This document shows positions 1 through 6,946 of a stretch of DNA of 41,927 nt, in pieces. Each line of letters opens with the position of its first letter. The first letter of the stretch is position 1. The notes under the pieces are model-generated. The model had not been told where the DNA came from. It did not search any database and saw only the letters and a program-made list of their open reading frames with translations. Position numbers and translations under genes: made by a program. Where the stretch lies: positions 1 to 41,927 of the IMG/VR virus record IMGVR_UViG_3300000232_000393; one strand, 5' to 3'. The stretch is from a virus.

Positions 1-975
1 TTATCTGGTAATAACATGACTATAGCCCTCCGGATTCTTAAAGATTTTACACCTTATGAATGCATCAACAACTAAAATATCTACACACATCTCTAATTCC
101 TCATACGGAATTTCAACATAGTTTTTGCTTTTAACAATAATATCAGTAATATTATTTGCTACTCCTAAAAATATTTCTTGGGGATTTTTCCCTTCATTTT
201 GCAACACTGCATATTGCTTTTTTATTACTTGAAAAACAGAAAAACTCTTATTCGAACCCTCTCTATCAAATTCAGAATATTTTTCATCCAACTTATGATA
301 GTATATTTTATAGACGTCAATAGTTCCTTTTACACTGTTAAGTTCATTAAATTCAATTTTTTTATCTATTTCAAATTCATTAATCTCAGGAGACTCAATA
401 TTTTCTGCTAAGTTTTCAGAAGCCAGAAGGTTTATTATTGCAGCTAAGTTGGAATCTACCCTTAATATATCTATTTCTGATCCTAATTCATTCTTTATTA
501 AATCAAAAATGTTTTTTTGTTTGACAATTTGTTTGCTACTAATTGATCTTAGTATCGTGACGTTGTCAATAATATCTTCTGTAGGATCAAACAACATATT
601 ATGAGGATTTGCAAAAGTATTCTCTCGTAACTTACCTGCTTCTTTTGAAATAGCTATAAATTTATATCTATATCCAGAGTAGGATGAAAAAATGTCCTTG
701 CTTAATGAATCCTCTATTTTTTGTTTTGAACAAGTTGCAGATACTTGAATAATTACTTTATTTTTTGCATCAACCAAATCAATCCCTTCAACATTCTGCC
801 TAAACTCATTCATATTTATTAGATGAAAATCGAAGAGCATATTGCACAAATCAGCAAAAAAAGTTTCTGAATGTATATTTAAATCAAGTATGTTTAGTTT
901 ACCACGCAGATTTATCCGGTATGCTAGTATAGCAAGTTTTTCTTCTATGTAATTGTAATAACGTGTTCTATTCAC
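1..975 (-). CDS. SMEK-domain, restriction-nuclease-like protein (candidate defence effector)
   Basis: 324 aa, GTG start preceded by AAAGGAGG. The N-terminal ~140 residues look like the SMEK domain of bacterial conflict proteins: a conserved YIEEKLAILAYRI helix, RGKLNILDLNIHSE, then GIDLVD (64-69) followed by IIQVSA (75-80). The D-(x)n-(Q)xS spacing resembles a PD-(D/E)xK nuclease core with a substituted catalytic motif, so nuclease activity is uncertain. The C-terminal ~120 residues end in CVDILVVDAFIRCKIFKNP, which resembles C-terminal domains of ABC-three-component conflict systems. No ATPase domain is present. It lies 22 nt downstream of an XRE gene in a two-gene operon. Base composition is more A/T-rich than the phage genes, suggesting separate acquisition. 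SMEK assignment is from memory of the family; the defence role is inferred. Confidence 0.72.
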   Translation of the reverse strand: MNRTRYYNYIEEKLAILAYRINLRGKLNILDLNIHSETFFADLCNMLFDFHLINMNEFRQNVEGIDLVDAKNKVIIQVSATCSKQKIEDSLSKDIFSSYSGYRYKFIAISKEAGKLRENTFANPHNMLFDPTEDIIDNVTILRSISSKQIVKQKNIFDLIKNELGSEIDILRVDSNLAAIINLLASENLAENIESPEINEFEIDKKIEFNELNSVKGTIDVYKIYYHKLDEKYSEFDREGSNKSFSVFQVIKKQYAVLQNEGKNPQEIFLGVANNITDIIVKSKNYVEIPYEELEMCVDILVVDAFIRCKIFKNPEGYSHVITR

Positions 976-997
976 AATTATGCTCCTCCTTTTCTAT

Positions 998-1225
998 TTA
1001 ATCTGTTTCTTGTTTGCTATCATCAATAAAAAGCAGATACGTCTCAATACCCAGAGCATCTGCAATTTTCTGAACATTTTCTAATGCTATACTCCTTTTT
1101 TCACATTCAAGTGCACTAATATACGTTCTGTGAAGTCCAGCTTTTTCTCCAAAAGCTTCTTGTGATAGCCCAATCTTAATGCGATATTTTTTAACATTGT
1201 ATGCAAAAATCCTAATGATATCCAT
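998..1225 (-). CDS. XRE-family regulator, C-protein-like
   Basis: 75 aa, almost entirely one helix-turn-helix domain (residues 9-62; recognition region around LSQEAFGEKAGLHRTYIS). The pattern of GLSQE, HRTYIS and KIADALGI is typical of controller (C) proteins of restriction-modification systems and of small XRE autoregulators. It is the first gene of an operon with the SMEK protein. The start is ATG with AGGTGA 10 nt upstream. A consensus-like promoter with a tandem 11-bp repeat over its -35 lies just upstream, so negative or biphasic autoregulation is likely. The protein could instead be a phage accessory regulator. Confidence 0.85.
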   Translation of the reverse strand: MDIIRIFAYNVKKYRIKIGLSQEAFGEKAGLHRTYISALECEKRSIALENVQKIADALGIETYLLFIDDSKQETD

Positions 1226-1249
1226 ATACGTATATTCACCTCATGATAC

Positions 1250-1278
1250 ATTTTAGATTCTCGCACACAATAAGTCAA
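1250..1278 (-). promoter_or_regulatory. Promoter of the XRE-SMEK operon
   Basis: On the minus strand, -35 TTGACT (1273-1278), 17-bp spacer, -10 TAAAAT (1250-1255). Start of transcription would be near 1243, about 18 nt before the XRE ATG. The -35 lies inside a tandem repeat that is probably the operator. Confidence 0.7.
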
Positions 1279-1292
1279 CATACAATAAGTCA
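1267..1292. repeat. Tandem 11-bp direct repeat, probable operator
   Basis: Two copies of ACAATAAGTCA at 1267-1277 and 1282-1292 (15-bp period). The first copy overlaps the -35 box. Spacing near 1.5 helical turns and position upstream of a C-protein-like gene suggest binding by that protein; the link is inferred. Confidence 0.6.
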
Positions 1293-1339
1293 CATTGATA
1301 AATTGTTCGTTTTTGAACATATCCTTTGATACAATATTT

Positions 1340-2947
1340 TTACGCCAATATCTCTCGCAACTCAATCCCACTTCTGAAAACAAAGGTTGCTTCAACCAGT
1401 GAATGAATAATCACTTTTTCAACCAATCTTCTAAACAGAGCTCCATCAAATTTTGAAAGGGGAGTGTCTGTTGAATGTAGGTATTTTCGCATTTCATCAA
1501 TTCTGCTTTGCTTTAGTCTCTGTGAAAGCTCAGCCTCCTCTATTATTGCTTTACGTTCACGTATTTGCTCCATTTCCTCTGATACCCTCATATACTCAGC
1601 CTCATATGCAGAAGTGCCGGTGCCAGCTCTTACATTAAGTCTTACAAGCCCCATCATTTCTTGCCCCAGCTCGTCAAGCCTTACGTTGAGCTCTTCAATT
1701 GTAAATTCATGCTCCAAGTGCTCAATTCCAGCGTTGATATTTTCAAGTAGCTGTTGCAAAAATTCCTTCTCACCCCCAATAGCTCTATCCATAGCTCTAA
1801 CAAAGGCTTTTTCTAAATCTTTTTCCTTTATATCTTTAGCAGGGCAAGCTTCAAGTCCATTTAATGCTTTATTGGTGCATTTCCAAATATAGCTTTTATT
1901 CTTGCCTTGCCCCCAAGTATTACGCTGTAGCTTTGCTCCGCAGTTATAGCAGAAAAGCATACCTGAAAAGGGATACTTACAGCCATACTGATTTTTGCCA
2001 GTAGTTGAGTATCCACGAATTGAAGATCTCCTCTTAAACTCTGCTTGCACTGCTGCAAAATCCTCACTTGAGATAATTGGCGGATGGCTTTCAGATACAT
2101 AGTAGCTTTGAACTATACCGTTGTTTTTTACCCGCTTCTTAGTTAAAAAATCTACAGTATAGGTCTTTTGCAGCCTTGCATCACCCATATATTTTTCATT
2201 CTTTAGAATACCAATAATATTGCTTTCGTGCCACTTGGTATTGCCTGCACCATTTTTTAGTCCATTCTTAGTTAGCCCGTTTGCAATTTGCCTTGTGCTT
2301 TTACCCTCTAAAAACTCTCTATAAATTCGCCTTACAATTTCAGCCTGCTCCGGAACAATTATCAGCTCCTTATTTTCATCCTTTTCATAGCCTAAAAATC
2401 GCTTAGCGTTTACCACCACTTTCCCATTCTGAAAGCGATGCACGATACCCCACCTTGTGTTGTGGCTAAGAGCGAATGATTCTTCTTGTGCAAGGCTTGA
2501 AATTATCACAAGTAAAACCTCGCCCTTTGCATCAAGTGTATTTATATTTTCCTTTTCAAAATATACAGCAATATTATTTTCTTTAAGCAGCCTTATATAT
2601 TGAAGACAGTCAAGAGTATTTCGTGCAAAACGAGAAACTGATTTTGTAATAACCATATCAATTTTACCGCCAAGACACTCATCAATCATTTTATTAAATT
2701 GCTCACGCTTTTTCGTGCTTGTACCACTTATTCCTTCATCAGCGAATATTCCAGCATATTCCCACGCAGGATTGCTGGAAATTTGGGAAAGATAGTGTTC
2801 TCTTTGTGCCTCAAAAGAGCTAAGCTGTTCGTCCTCACTGGTTGAAACCCTGCAGTAAGCCGCAACCTTTAGCTTTGGCTGCTCGGTAAAGCCCTGCCTT
2901 ATGAATTTAGGTTTAGCAGGAATTACTTCAACATTTCTTACTGCCAT
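1340..2947 (-). CDS. Large serine recombinase, third gene of the operon
   Basis: 535 aa. Resolvase-type catalytic domain at residues 27-170 with YCRVS (catalytic Ser35) and SVSRFARNT (arginines 106 and 109), then recombinase domain, a C4 zinc ribbon (Cys 334, 337, 358, 369) and a coiled-coil-rich C-terminus, all typical of phage integrases of the large serine type. Start ATG with AGGTGGGG upstream. It overlaps the end of the preceding recombinase-like gene by 20 bp, so the two are translationally coupled. It is the last gene before the XRE-SMEK cassette, consistent with a location next to an attachment site. Likely catalyses prophage integration and excision, possibly together with its two neighbours. 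Confidence 0.93.
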   Translation of the reverse strand: MAVRNVEVIPAKPKFIRQGFTEQPKLKVAAYCRVSTSEDEQLSSFEAQREHYLSQISSNPAWEYAGIFADEGISGTSTKKREQFNKMIDECLGGKIDMVITKSVSRFARNTLDCLQYIRLLKENNIAVYFEKENINTLDAKGEVLLVIISSLAQEESFALSHNTRWGIVHRFQNGKVVVNAKRFLGYEKDENKELIIVPEQAEIVRRIYREFLEGKSTRQIANGLTKNGLKNGAGNTKWHESNIIGILKNEKYMGDARLQKTYTVDFLTKKRVKNNGIVQSYYVSESHPPIISSEDFAAVQAEFKRRSSIRGYSTTGKNQYGCKYPFSGMLFCYNCGAKLQRNTWGQGKNKSYIWKCTNKALNGLEACPAKDIKEKDLEKAFVRAMDRAIGGEKEFLQQLLENINAGIEHLEHEFTIEELNVRLDELGQEMMGLVRLNVRAGTGTSAYEAEYMRVSEEMEQIRERKAIIEEAELSQRLKQSRIDEMRKYLHSTDTPLSKFDGALFRRLVEKVIIHSLVEATFVFRSGIELREILA

Positions 2948-3878
2948 TTTTTATCCCCACCTTTCGCTCGTATTGTTTATATACCTTGTAACCATTTAAA
3001 AACTCAAAACAAAGCATACCGTCTTCGTTAACTGTTACCTTTTCAATAACCCCTCGAAAGAAATCGGCATCAAAGCCTTTATCCATCAAATTCTTATCAG
3101 CAAGTATACGCTTTATTTTGCCTGTCTGATAATCAAAATCATCAATATAGGCTCTTTCATACTGTAAGTATGCTCGCCTTGCTATAAGCTCGCTTATATA
3201 TTCTTTGTTTTGTAATGCTTTTTTTGGTGATAAAAGCAGCTCTGAAATTTCATTGTCAATAGCTTTAATATCTGTATTAATCATTTGCTGTTCAGCTGGC
3301 TTTTTAAAAAGTGGCTTTAAATCCATTGCAAGCTGGTGTAGGACTCCTACAAAAATATCTTCTACATCGGTTTCATACATATTAGGTCGAGCAGTTTCGT
3401 TTTCCTTATGCTCTGAAAAATTTCTGCATTTCCATTGTGTCGCATATATATTATTTTTCATTCTGACCTGAAACCTATAAAATGTGCTGCCGCAGGTTTC
3501 ACAAAACAGCTTGGCACTAAAAGCAAATAGTGGCTCACGATATTCATAATCATCATTTTTGTAACGCTTATAATGTACTGCTTTTGCTCCTCTAACCTCC
3601 GCAGCTTTATCAAAGGTCTCTTGTGAAATCATTGCTGGATAGAAGTCATCACCTAAATAAACCTTGTTTTGCAGTAGCTTACCTATTGTCGGGTGTTTCC
3701 ATGAAACTCTGCCATTTCCGTTTTTATAGCCTGCATCTTGAAAATGCCTTGCTATATTAAACTGGCTATCTCCGTTACAATAAGCATCAAAAGCGTAATG
3801 TACCATTTTATCTTCGCCATCGTGTATTGCCGCCTTTCCATCCTTGATTTCATATCCTAATGGAATTGTACGCTGCAT
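2928..3878 (-). CDS. Recombinase-like protein lacking the catalytic domain
   Basis: 316 aa from the ATG at 3878, which has AGGAGAG 7 nt upstream and sits 1 nt after the stop of the preceding recombinase; an earlier in-frame Met at 3935 is inside that gene and less likely. The protein begins directly at the recombinase DNA-binding domain (PLGYEIKDGKAAI onwards), continues to a zinc-ribbon-like region (Cys 126, 129, 151; the fourth Cys is not obvious) and a C-terminal helical part. The N-terminal resolvase domain with its serine is absent, although the frame and ribosome binding site are intact. It therefore looks like a natural non-catalytic paralogue, perhaps a DNA-binding partner of the flanking recombinases, rather than a pseudogene. 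Confidence 0.85.
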   Translation of the reverse strand: MQRTIPLGYEIKDGKAAIHDGEDKMVHYAFDAYCNGDSQFNIARHFQDAGYKNGNGRVSWKHPTIGKLLQNKVYLGDDFYPAMISQETFDKAAEVRGAKAVHYKRYKNDDYEYREPLFAFSAKLFCETCGSTFYRFQVRMKNNIYATQWKCRNFSEHKENETARPNMYETDVEDIFVGVLHQLAMDLKPLFKKPAEQQMINTDIKAIDNEISELLLSPKKALQNKEYISELIARRAYLQYERAYIDDFDYQTGKIKRILADKNLMDKGFDADFFRGVIEKVTVNEDGMLCFEFLNGYKVYKQYERKVGIKNGSKKC

Positions 3879-3879
3879 A

Positions 3880-5487
3880 TCATCTCTCCTCTCTAAAAAC
3901 CTCAATTTTAAACTCAAGACCGTTGTATAAAACAAAGCCTATTGTAGACCGTTTATAATAAATAAACTTCTCAACCATTCGGTCAAAAAGCTCCTCGTTA
4001 AAACTATCTATAATGCCACCCTTTTCTCGGAGTATTGCAATAAGCTGCTCAGTGGAGCTAACTGAATTGTTGCTGCTTAAGATTTGATTATTAATGCTGT
4101 TGTACCTTTGCCTGACAATTTCCAATTCCTTGATTATTTTATCGTCCTGAACAGCAAACATTACATTATCAATATATCCTTTTGCTTGAAGCTGTAATAA
4201 CACTCGCTCCTCTTCCATAAGATCCTTAATTCTATTTTCCAAAGTTGAAAGCGTTGAATTTTCATGGGTATGCGACAGCAGCTTCTTTGTATCCTTTGCA
4301 AAGGGTGTTAGTATTTGCTCATAGTTGCAATAAAGCGTGTTGAATAGCTTTATAAACGCCAAATGCACCTTTTCCTCTACTATGCCAGTGGTACTACATT
4401 CCGTACCGTCTTTATAATGAGCACAATACCACAGAATGTGTTTTTTGTAGCTATTGGCTCCGGATATTTTTCTAGTAAGCCTGCATCCACATTCACCGCA
4501 GAACGCTTTACTAGAAAACACATAGCGATTATTATATTTGTTGATGTCATTCATATCTATGCCATACTGCTTCCGCCTTTGGGTAAGTACCGCCTGTGCT
4601 TTTCCAAAAAGCTCTCTTGAAATAATTGCAGGGTGGTGGTCTTTTACATAATACTGTGGTGCTTCCCCATAATTTTTCTTTCTTTTAAAGCTACCATCCT
4701 CTGTCGTGTAATGCTTACCAATCAAAAAATCACCTATATACTTTTCATTGGTGATAATTGATTTCACGCCACAAACACTCCACTTAGATTTTCCTGCAGC
4801 AGTTTTAATACCGTTTTCCATAAGCTCTGCCGCTATTAGTCCATGGCTTTTTCCATTTACATAGCTGTCGAAAATAAAGCTAATTGTTTTTGCCTCCTCT
4901 GGAACAATTACAAGCTCTTTTTTGTCATTGTATTCAAAGCCTAACAGCTTACTTCCAAGCCTCATCGGCTTACCCTCACGAGCCCTTTTTTGATGTGACC
5001 ATTTTAAGTTTTGTGAAATCGAATTTGATTCCTCTGCTGCAATTGAACTAAGAATAGTTAAAACAAGCTCGCTTTCTGCTGACATTGTATTAATATTTTC
5101 TTTTTCAAACTGAACTGAAATGCCAAGAGCCTTTAGCTTTCTAACGGTCTCAATACAATCGGTTGTATTCCTTGCAAAACGAGAAATTGATTTAGTAATA
5201 ATCATATCAATTTGCATTTGCTCGCAATCGCTTATAAGCCTTAAAAACTCACTTCGCTTGTCTTTGCTTGTGCCGCTTATCCCTTCATCAGCATAAATAC
5301 CGACAAGCTCCCACTCGGGATTAGAAGTTATGCTCTGGGTATAATGTTCCTTTTGAGCTTCATAAGAGCTGATTTGTTCAAGACTCGATGTACTCACCCT
5401 GCAATAAGCAGCAACTCTTATTTTGTTTTTTCTAACGCCATTCTCATCAAATTGTTTTACTGCTTCAATAGTTGTAACTGTTTTCAC
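3880..5487 (-). CDS. Large serine recombinase, first gene of the operon
   Basis: 535 aa, GTG start with AAGGAGG 7 nt upstream. Catalytic domain with YCRVS (Ser32) and ISRFARNT (arginines 103 and 106), recombinase domain, C4 zinc ribbon (Cys 330, 333, 355, 364), and a coiled-coil C-terminal region. It shares the architecture of the 1340-2947 product but differs clearly in sequence, so it is an ancient paralogue rather than a recent copy. It heads a three-gene operon. A terminator and a candidate promoter lie directly upstream, separating it from the lysis genes. Family role: site-specific integration and excision at short att sites. Confidence 0.93.
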   Translation of the reverse strand: MKTVTTIEAVKQFDENGVRKNKIRVAAYCRVSTSSLEQISSYEAQKEHYTQSITSNPEWELVGIYADEGISGTSKDKRSEFLRLISDCEQMQIDMIITKSISRFARNTTDCIETVRKLKALGISVQFEKENINTMSAESELVLTILSSIAAEESNSISQNLKWSHQKRAREGKPMRLGSKLLGFEYNDKKELVIVPEEAKTISFIFDSYVNGKSHGLIAAELMENGIKTAAGKSKWSVCGVKSIITNEKYIGDFLIGKHYTTEDGSFKRKKNYGEAPQYYVKDHHPAIISRELFGKAQAVLTQRRKQYGIDMNDINKYNNRYVFSSKAFCGECGCRLTRKISGANSYKKHILWYCAHYKDGTECSTTGIVEEKVHLAFIKLFNTLYCNYEQILTPFAKDTKKLLSHTHENSTLSTLENRIKDLMEEERVLLQLQAKGYIDNVMFAVQDDKIIKELEIVRQRYNSINNQILSSNNSVSSTEQLIAILREKGGIIDSFNEELFDRMVEKFIYYKRSTIGFVLYNGLEFKIEVFREER

Positions 5488-5504
5488 ACCTTAACCTCCT
5501 TCCT

Positions 5505-5547
5505 AAAAAAATATACTACCCCAAAAAGCTGATGCCTTTGGGGTAGT
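5505..5547 (-). terminator. Terminator after the lysis/SHOCT-like genes
   Basis: Perfect 11-bp inverted repeat (ACTACCCCAAA at 5515-5525, TTTGGGGTAGT at 5537-5547), read on the minus strand as a hairpin followed by a run of seven T (5505-5511). It ends the late transcript just before the recombinase ribosome binding site. Confidence 0.85.
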
Positions 5548-5548
5548 G

Positions 5549-5577
5549 ATGATACCTCTGTTTGCCTCTAATAGCAA
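5549..5577 (-). promoter_or_regulatory. Candidate promoter of the recombinase operon
   Basis: Minus strand: -35 TTGCTA (5572-5577, 4 of 6 consensus), 17-bp spacer, -10 TATCAT (5549-5554, 5 of 6). Predicted start near 5542 lies inside the right arm of the terminator, so transcripts from here would lack most of the hairpin's 5' arm and pass freely into the recombinases. Confidence 0.5.
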
Positions 5578-5578
5578 G

Positions 5579-5737
5579 TCAATTCTGTACAATATCTTGC
5601 ACAAAGCTTTTAATGTTTTCTTTGTCGATAGCATCAAATTCAACCTTTGAAATAAGACCCTTTTGAAGTAAGCCCATAATCATCTGCCTTGCTATTTCAT
5701 ACTTTATCGAAACTACCGGTTTTACCAATGCCTCCAT
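5579..5737 (-). CDS. 52-aa SHOCT-like small protein
   Basis: I translated this small frame directly. It encodes 52 residues, with GGAGG 6 nt before the ATG, 12 nt after the amidase stop. The segment ARQMIMGLLQKGLISKVEFDAIDKENI resembles the short SHOCT-type module (helix, G-L-I, then (E/D)(E/F) helix), a motif found at C-termini or as small free proteins, possibly in oligomerisation. It is the last gene of the lysis transcript and is followed by a strong terminator. Its position next to the recombinases makes a recombination directionality factor one possibility, but nothing in the sequence proves it. Confidence 0.7.
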   Translation of the reverse strand: MEALVKPVVSIKYEIARQMIMGLLQKGLISKVEFDAIDKENIKSFVQDIVQN

Positions 5738-5749
5738 ATCAACCCTCCG

Positions 5750-6457
5750 CTATTCATACTTTATATACCCATCAAAACCTGCAGCTTTCAGCTTCGCAAG
5801 CTGTGCATCCGCATTTGCCTTGATGCTGTAAGCTCCAACCTGCACCTTGTAAAACTTTTTGTTCTGATTTACAGGTGTTTCCGTTTTCTTTTTAGCTATT
5901 CCAAGAGATGTTACCATAGCTGCCACATATGCTCTTGCAATTGCATCCTTATTAGAAATAATCCACTGTGCCGCCTGCGGATGATCATGAAAATCCGTCT
6001 CAGCAAGCACTGCAACAAGACCACGTTGATATGGATTTCTAATCTCTCCATAGCCCTGTCCATTAAACGCAGCCATTCCACTTTGTACAGGTGATGATCG
6101 GTTTGATTTAATCGGGCATATTGCATTTAACTCCTTTACAACGTTACTTGCCAGTGTTTTACCCTGTGCCTGACTGGGATGATAAAAGGCTACAGCACCG
6201 CTTGCTTTACCTGCACCGCCAGCATTAGAGTGAATGGAGATATAAACATTACAGCCTTTGTCCTCAGCTTCTTTCGCTCTTTCATTGAATCCGATGCCCA
6301 TAGATAAGGTTGCCATGACCGTTTCGCACTCATATTCACTGTCAAGAATGTTTTTGATACGCTTTGCAACATCCTCCATCTGCACCTTTTCATTTGTACC
6401 ACCCACCACATAAGCGTTAGCAGGTTGATTGCTTGGTGATAAGTAAATCCTAACCAT
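5750..6457 (-). CDS. Phage endolysin: N-acetylmuramoyl-L-alanine amidase with SPOR domain
   Basis: 235 aa. Residues 1-185 form an Amidase_3-type zinc amidase, which cleaves the bond between N-acetylmuramic acid and the peptide stem of peptidoglycan. SIHSNA (zinc ligand His76) and LAETDF (catalytic Glu153) are visible. The usual first ligand motif near the N-terminus is replaced by YLSPSNQPANAYVVGGTNE, as in a recognised phage subgroup. Residues ~200-235 form a SPOR domain (FYKVQVGAYS...), a peptidoglycan-binding module. There is no signal peptide, so export would rely on the adjacent holin. It overlaps the holin gene by 8 bp. Confidence 0.93.
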   Translation of the reverse strand: MVRIYLSPSNQPANAYVVGGTNEKVQMEDVAKRIKNILDSEYECETVMATLSMGIGFNERAKEAEDKGCNVYISIHSNAGGAGKASGAVAFYHPSQAQGKTLASNVVKELNAICPIKSNRSSPVQSGMAAFNGQGYGEIRNPYQRGLVAVLAETDFHDHPQAAQWIISNKDAIARAYVAAMVTSLGIAKKKTETPVNQNKKFYKVQVGAYSIKANADAQLAKLKAAGFDGYIKYE

Positions 6458-6863
6458 TGTCCTTGTCCCCCTTATTATGAAGCTGCGATAGAATATCTTT
6501 TAATTTTTTTGGTATTGGAAGCCCAATTCTCGTTGCATTTTCTAAAAGACTGATGCCCTCATTGGATATATAAAAGAAGATTACTGCTGTCCGTATGGCA
6601 TCGCCATTGCCCACTAAATAGCTGTCAATAATGTGTCCCACTCCAACAAGTGAGAATATAAGCACCTTTTTGAATATGCCTCTTGCACCAACCTCGCTGG
6701 ATAGACGCTTTTCAAGCACCGCACACATTACACCTGTTATATAATCAATAACCACAAAGGCTATAAGTGCATACAAAAAGCCATCAACTCCTCCTAAAAA
6801 CCAGCCTAGCCAACCTCCTATTGCGGTGATTATCACCTGCAACCATGTCCATATTGTTTTCAT
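6450..6863 (-). CDS. Phage holin, phi LC3/Cph1-type (holin family 4)
   Basis: 137 aa. Hydrophobic segments at roughly 8-30, 32-50 and 70-105 and the signature FVVIDYITGVMCAVLEKRLSSEVGARGI match the toxin-secretion/lysis holin family. The C-terminus is charged and polar, as expected for the cytoplasmic tail. Start ATG has GGAGG upstream. It would form membrane lesions that release the amidase encoded immediately downstream (8-bp overlap). The gene lies just after a terminator-like hairpin closing the tail operon, so expression depends on read-through or an unseen promoter. Confidence 0.93.
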   Translation of the reverse strand: MKTIWTWLQVIITAIGGWLGWFLGGVDGFLYALIAFVVIDYITGVMCAVLEKRLSSEVGARGIFKKVLIFSLVGVGHIIDSYLVGNGDAIRTAVIFFYISNEGISLLENATRIGLPIPKKLKDILSQLHNKGDKDNG

Positions 6864-6894
6864 TTAATTTCCTCCGTTTCAATAATTTTAACTA

Positions 6895-6928
6895 TAATAA
6901 AAGCACCCCAAAAATAAATTGGAGTGCC
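6895..6928 (-). terminator. Terminator between tail genes and holin
   Basis: On the minus strand GGCACTCCAA pairs with TTGGGGTGC through one G-U wobble, followed by TTTTATTAT. The short imperfect stem suggests partial termination, allowing some read-through into the lysis genes. Confidence 0.65.
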
Positions 6929-6946
6929 ATAATTGTATTAAGCTCT

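Noticed and set aside
1304-1319. GTTC...GAAC dyad as a LexA (SOS) box
   Set aside because: The arms are in the opposite order to the Gram-positive LexA consensus (CGAAC N4 GTTCG) and the spacing is six, so it is probably a chance palindrome.
1226-1339. attL next to the recombinase gene
   Set aside because: An attachment site is expected near here, but with only one prophage end in view no repeated core could be identified, so none is annotated.
1087-1395. 102-aa minus-strand frame
   Set aside because: Overlaps the XRE regulator and its promoter in another frame; no plausible ribosome binding site and no family resemblance.
1464-1892. 142-aa plus-strand open frame
   Set aside because: Antisense to the C-terminal part of a serine recombinase; Ser/Leu-rich low-complexity translation, no start signals.
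2928-3935. Middle recombinase as a frameshifted pseudogene
   Set aside because: It has its own ribosome binding site, a start 1 nt after the upstream stop, an intact frame and no remnant of a resolvase domain nearby, because the upstream frame is used by a complete recombinase.
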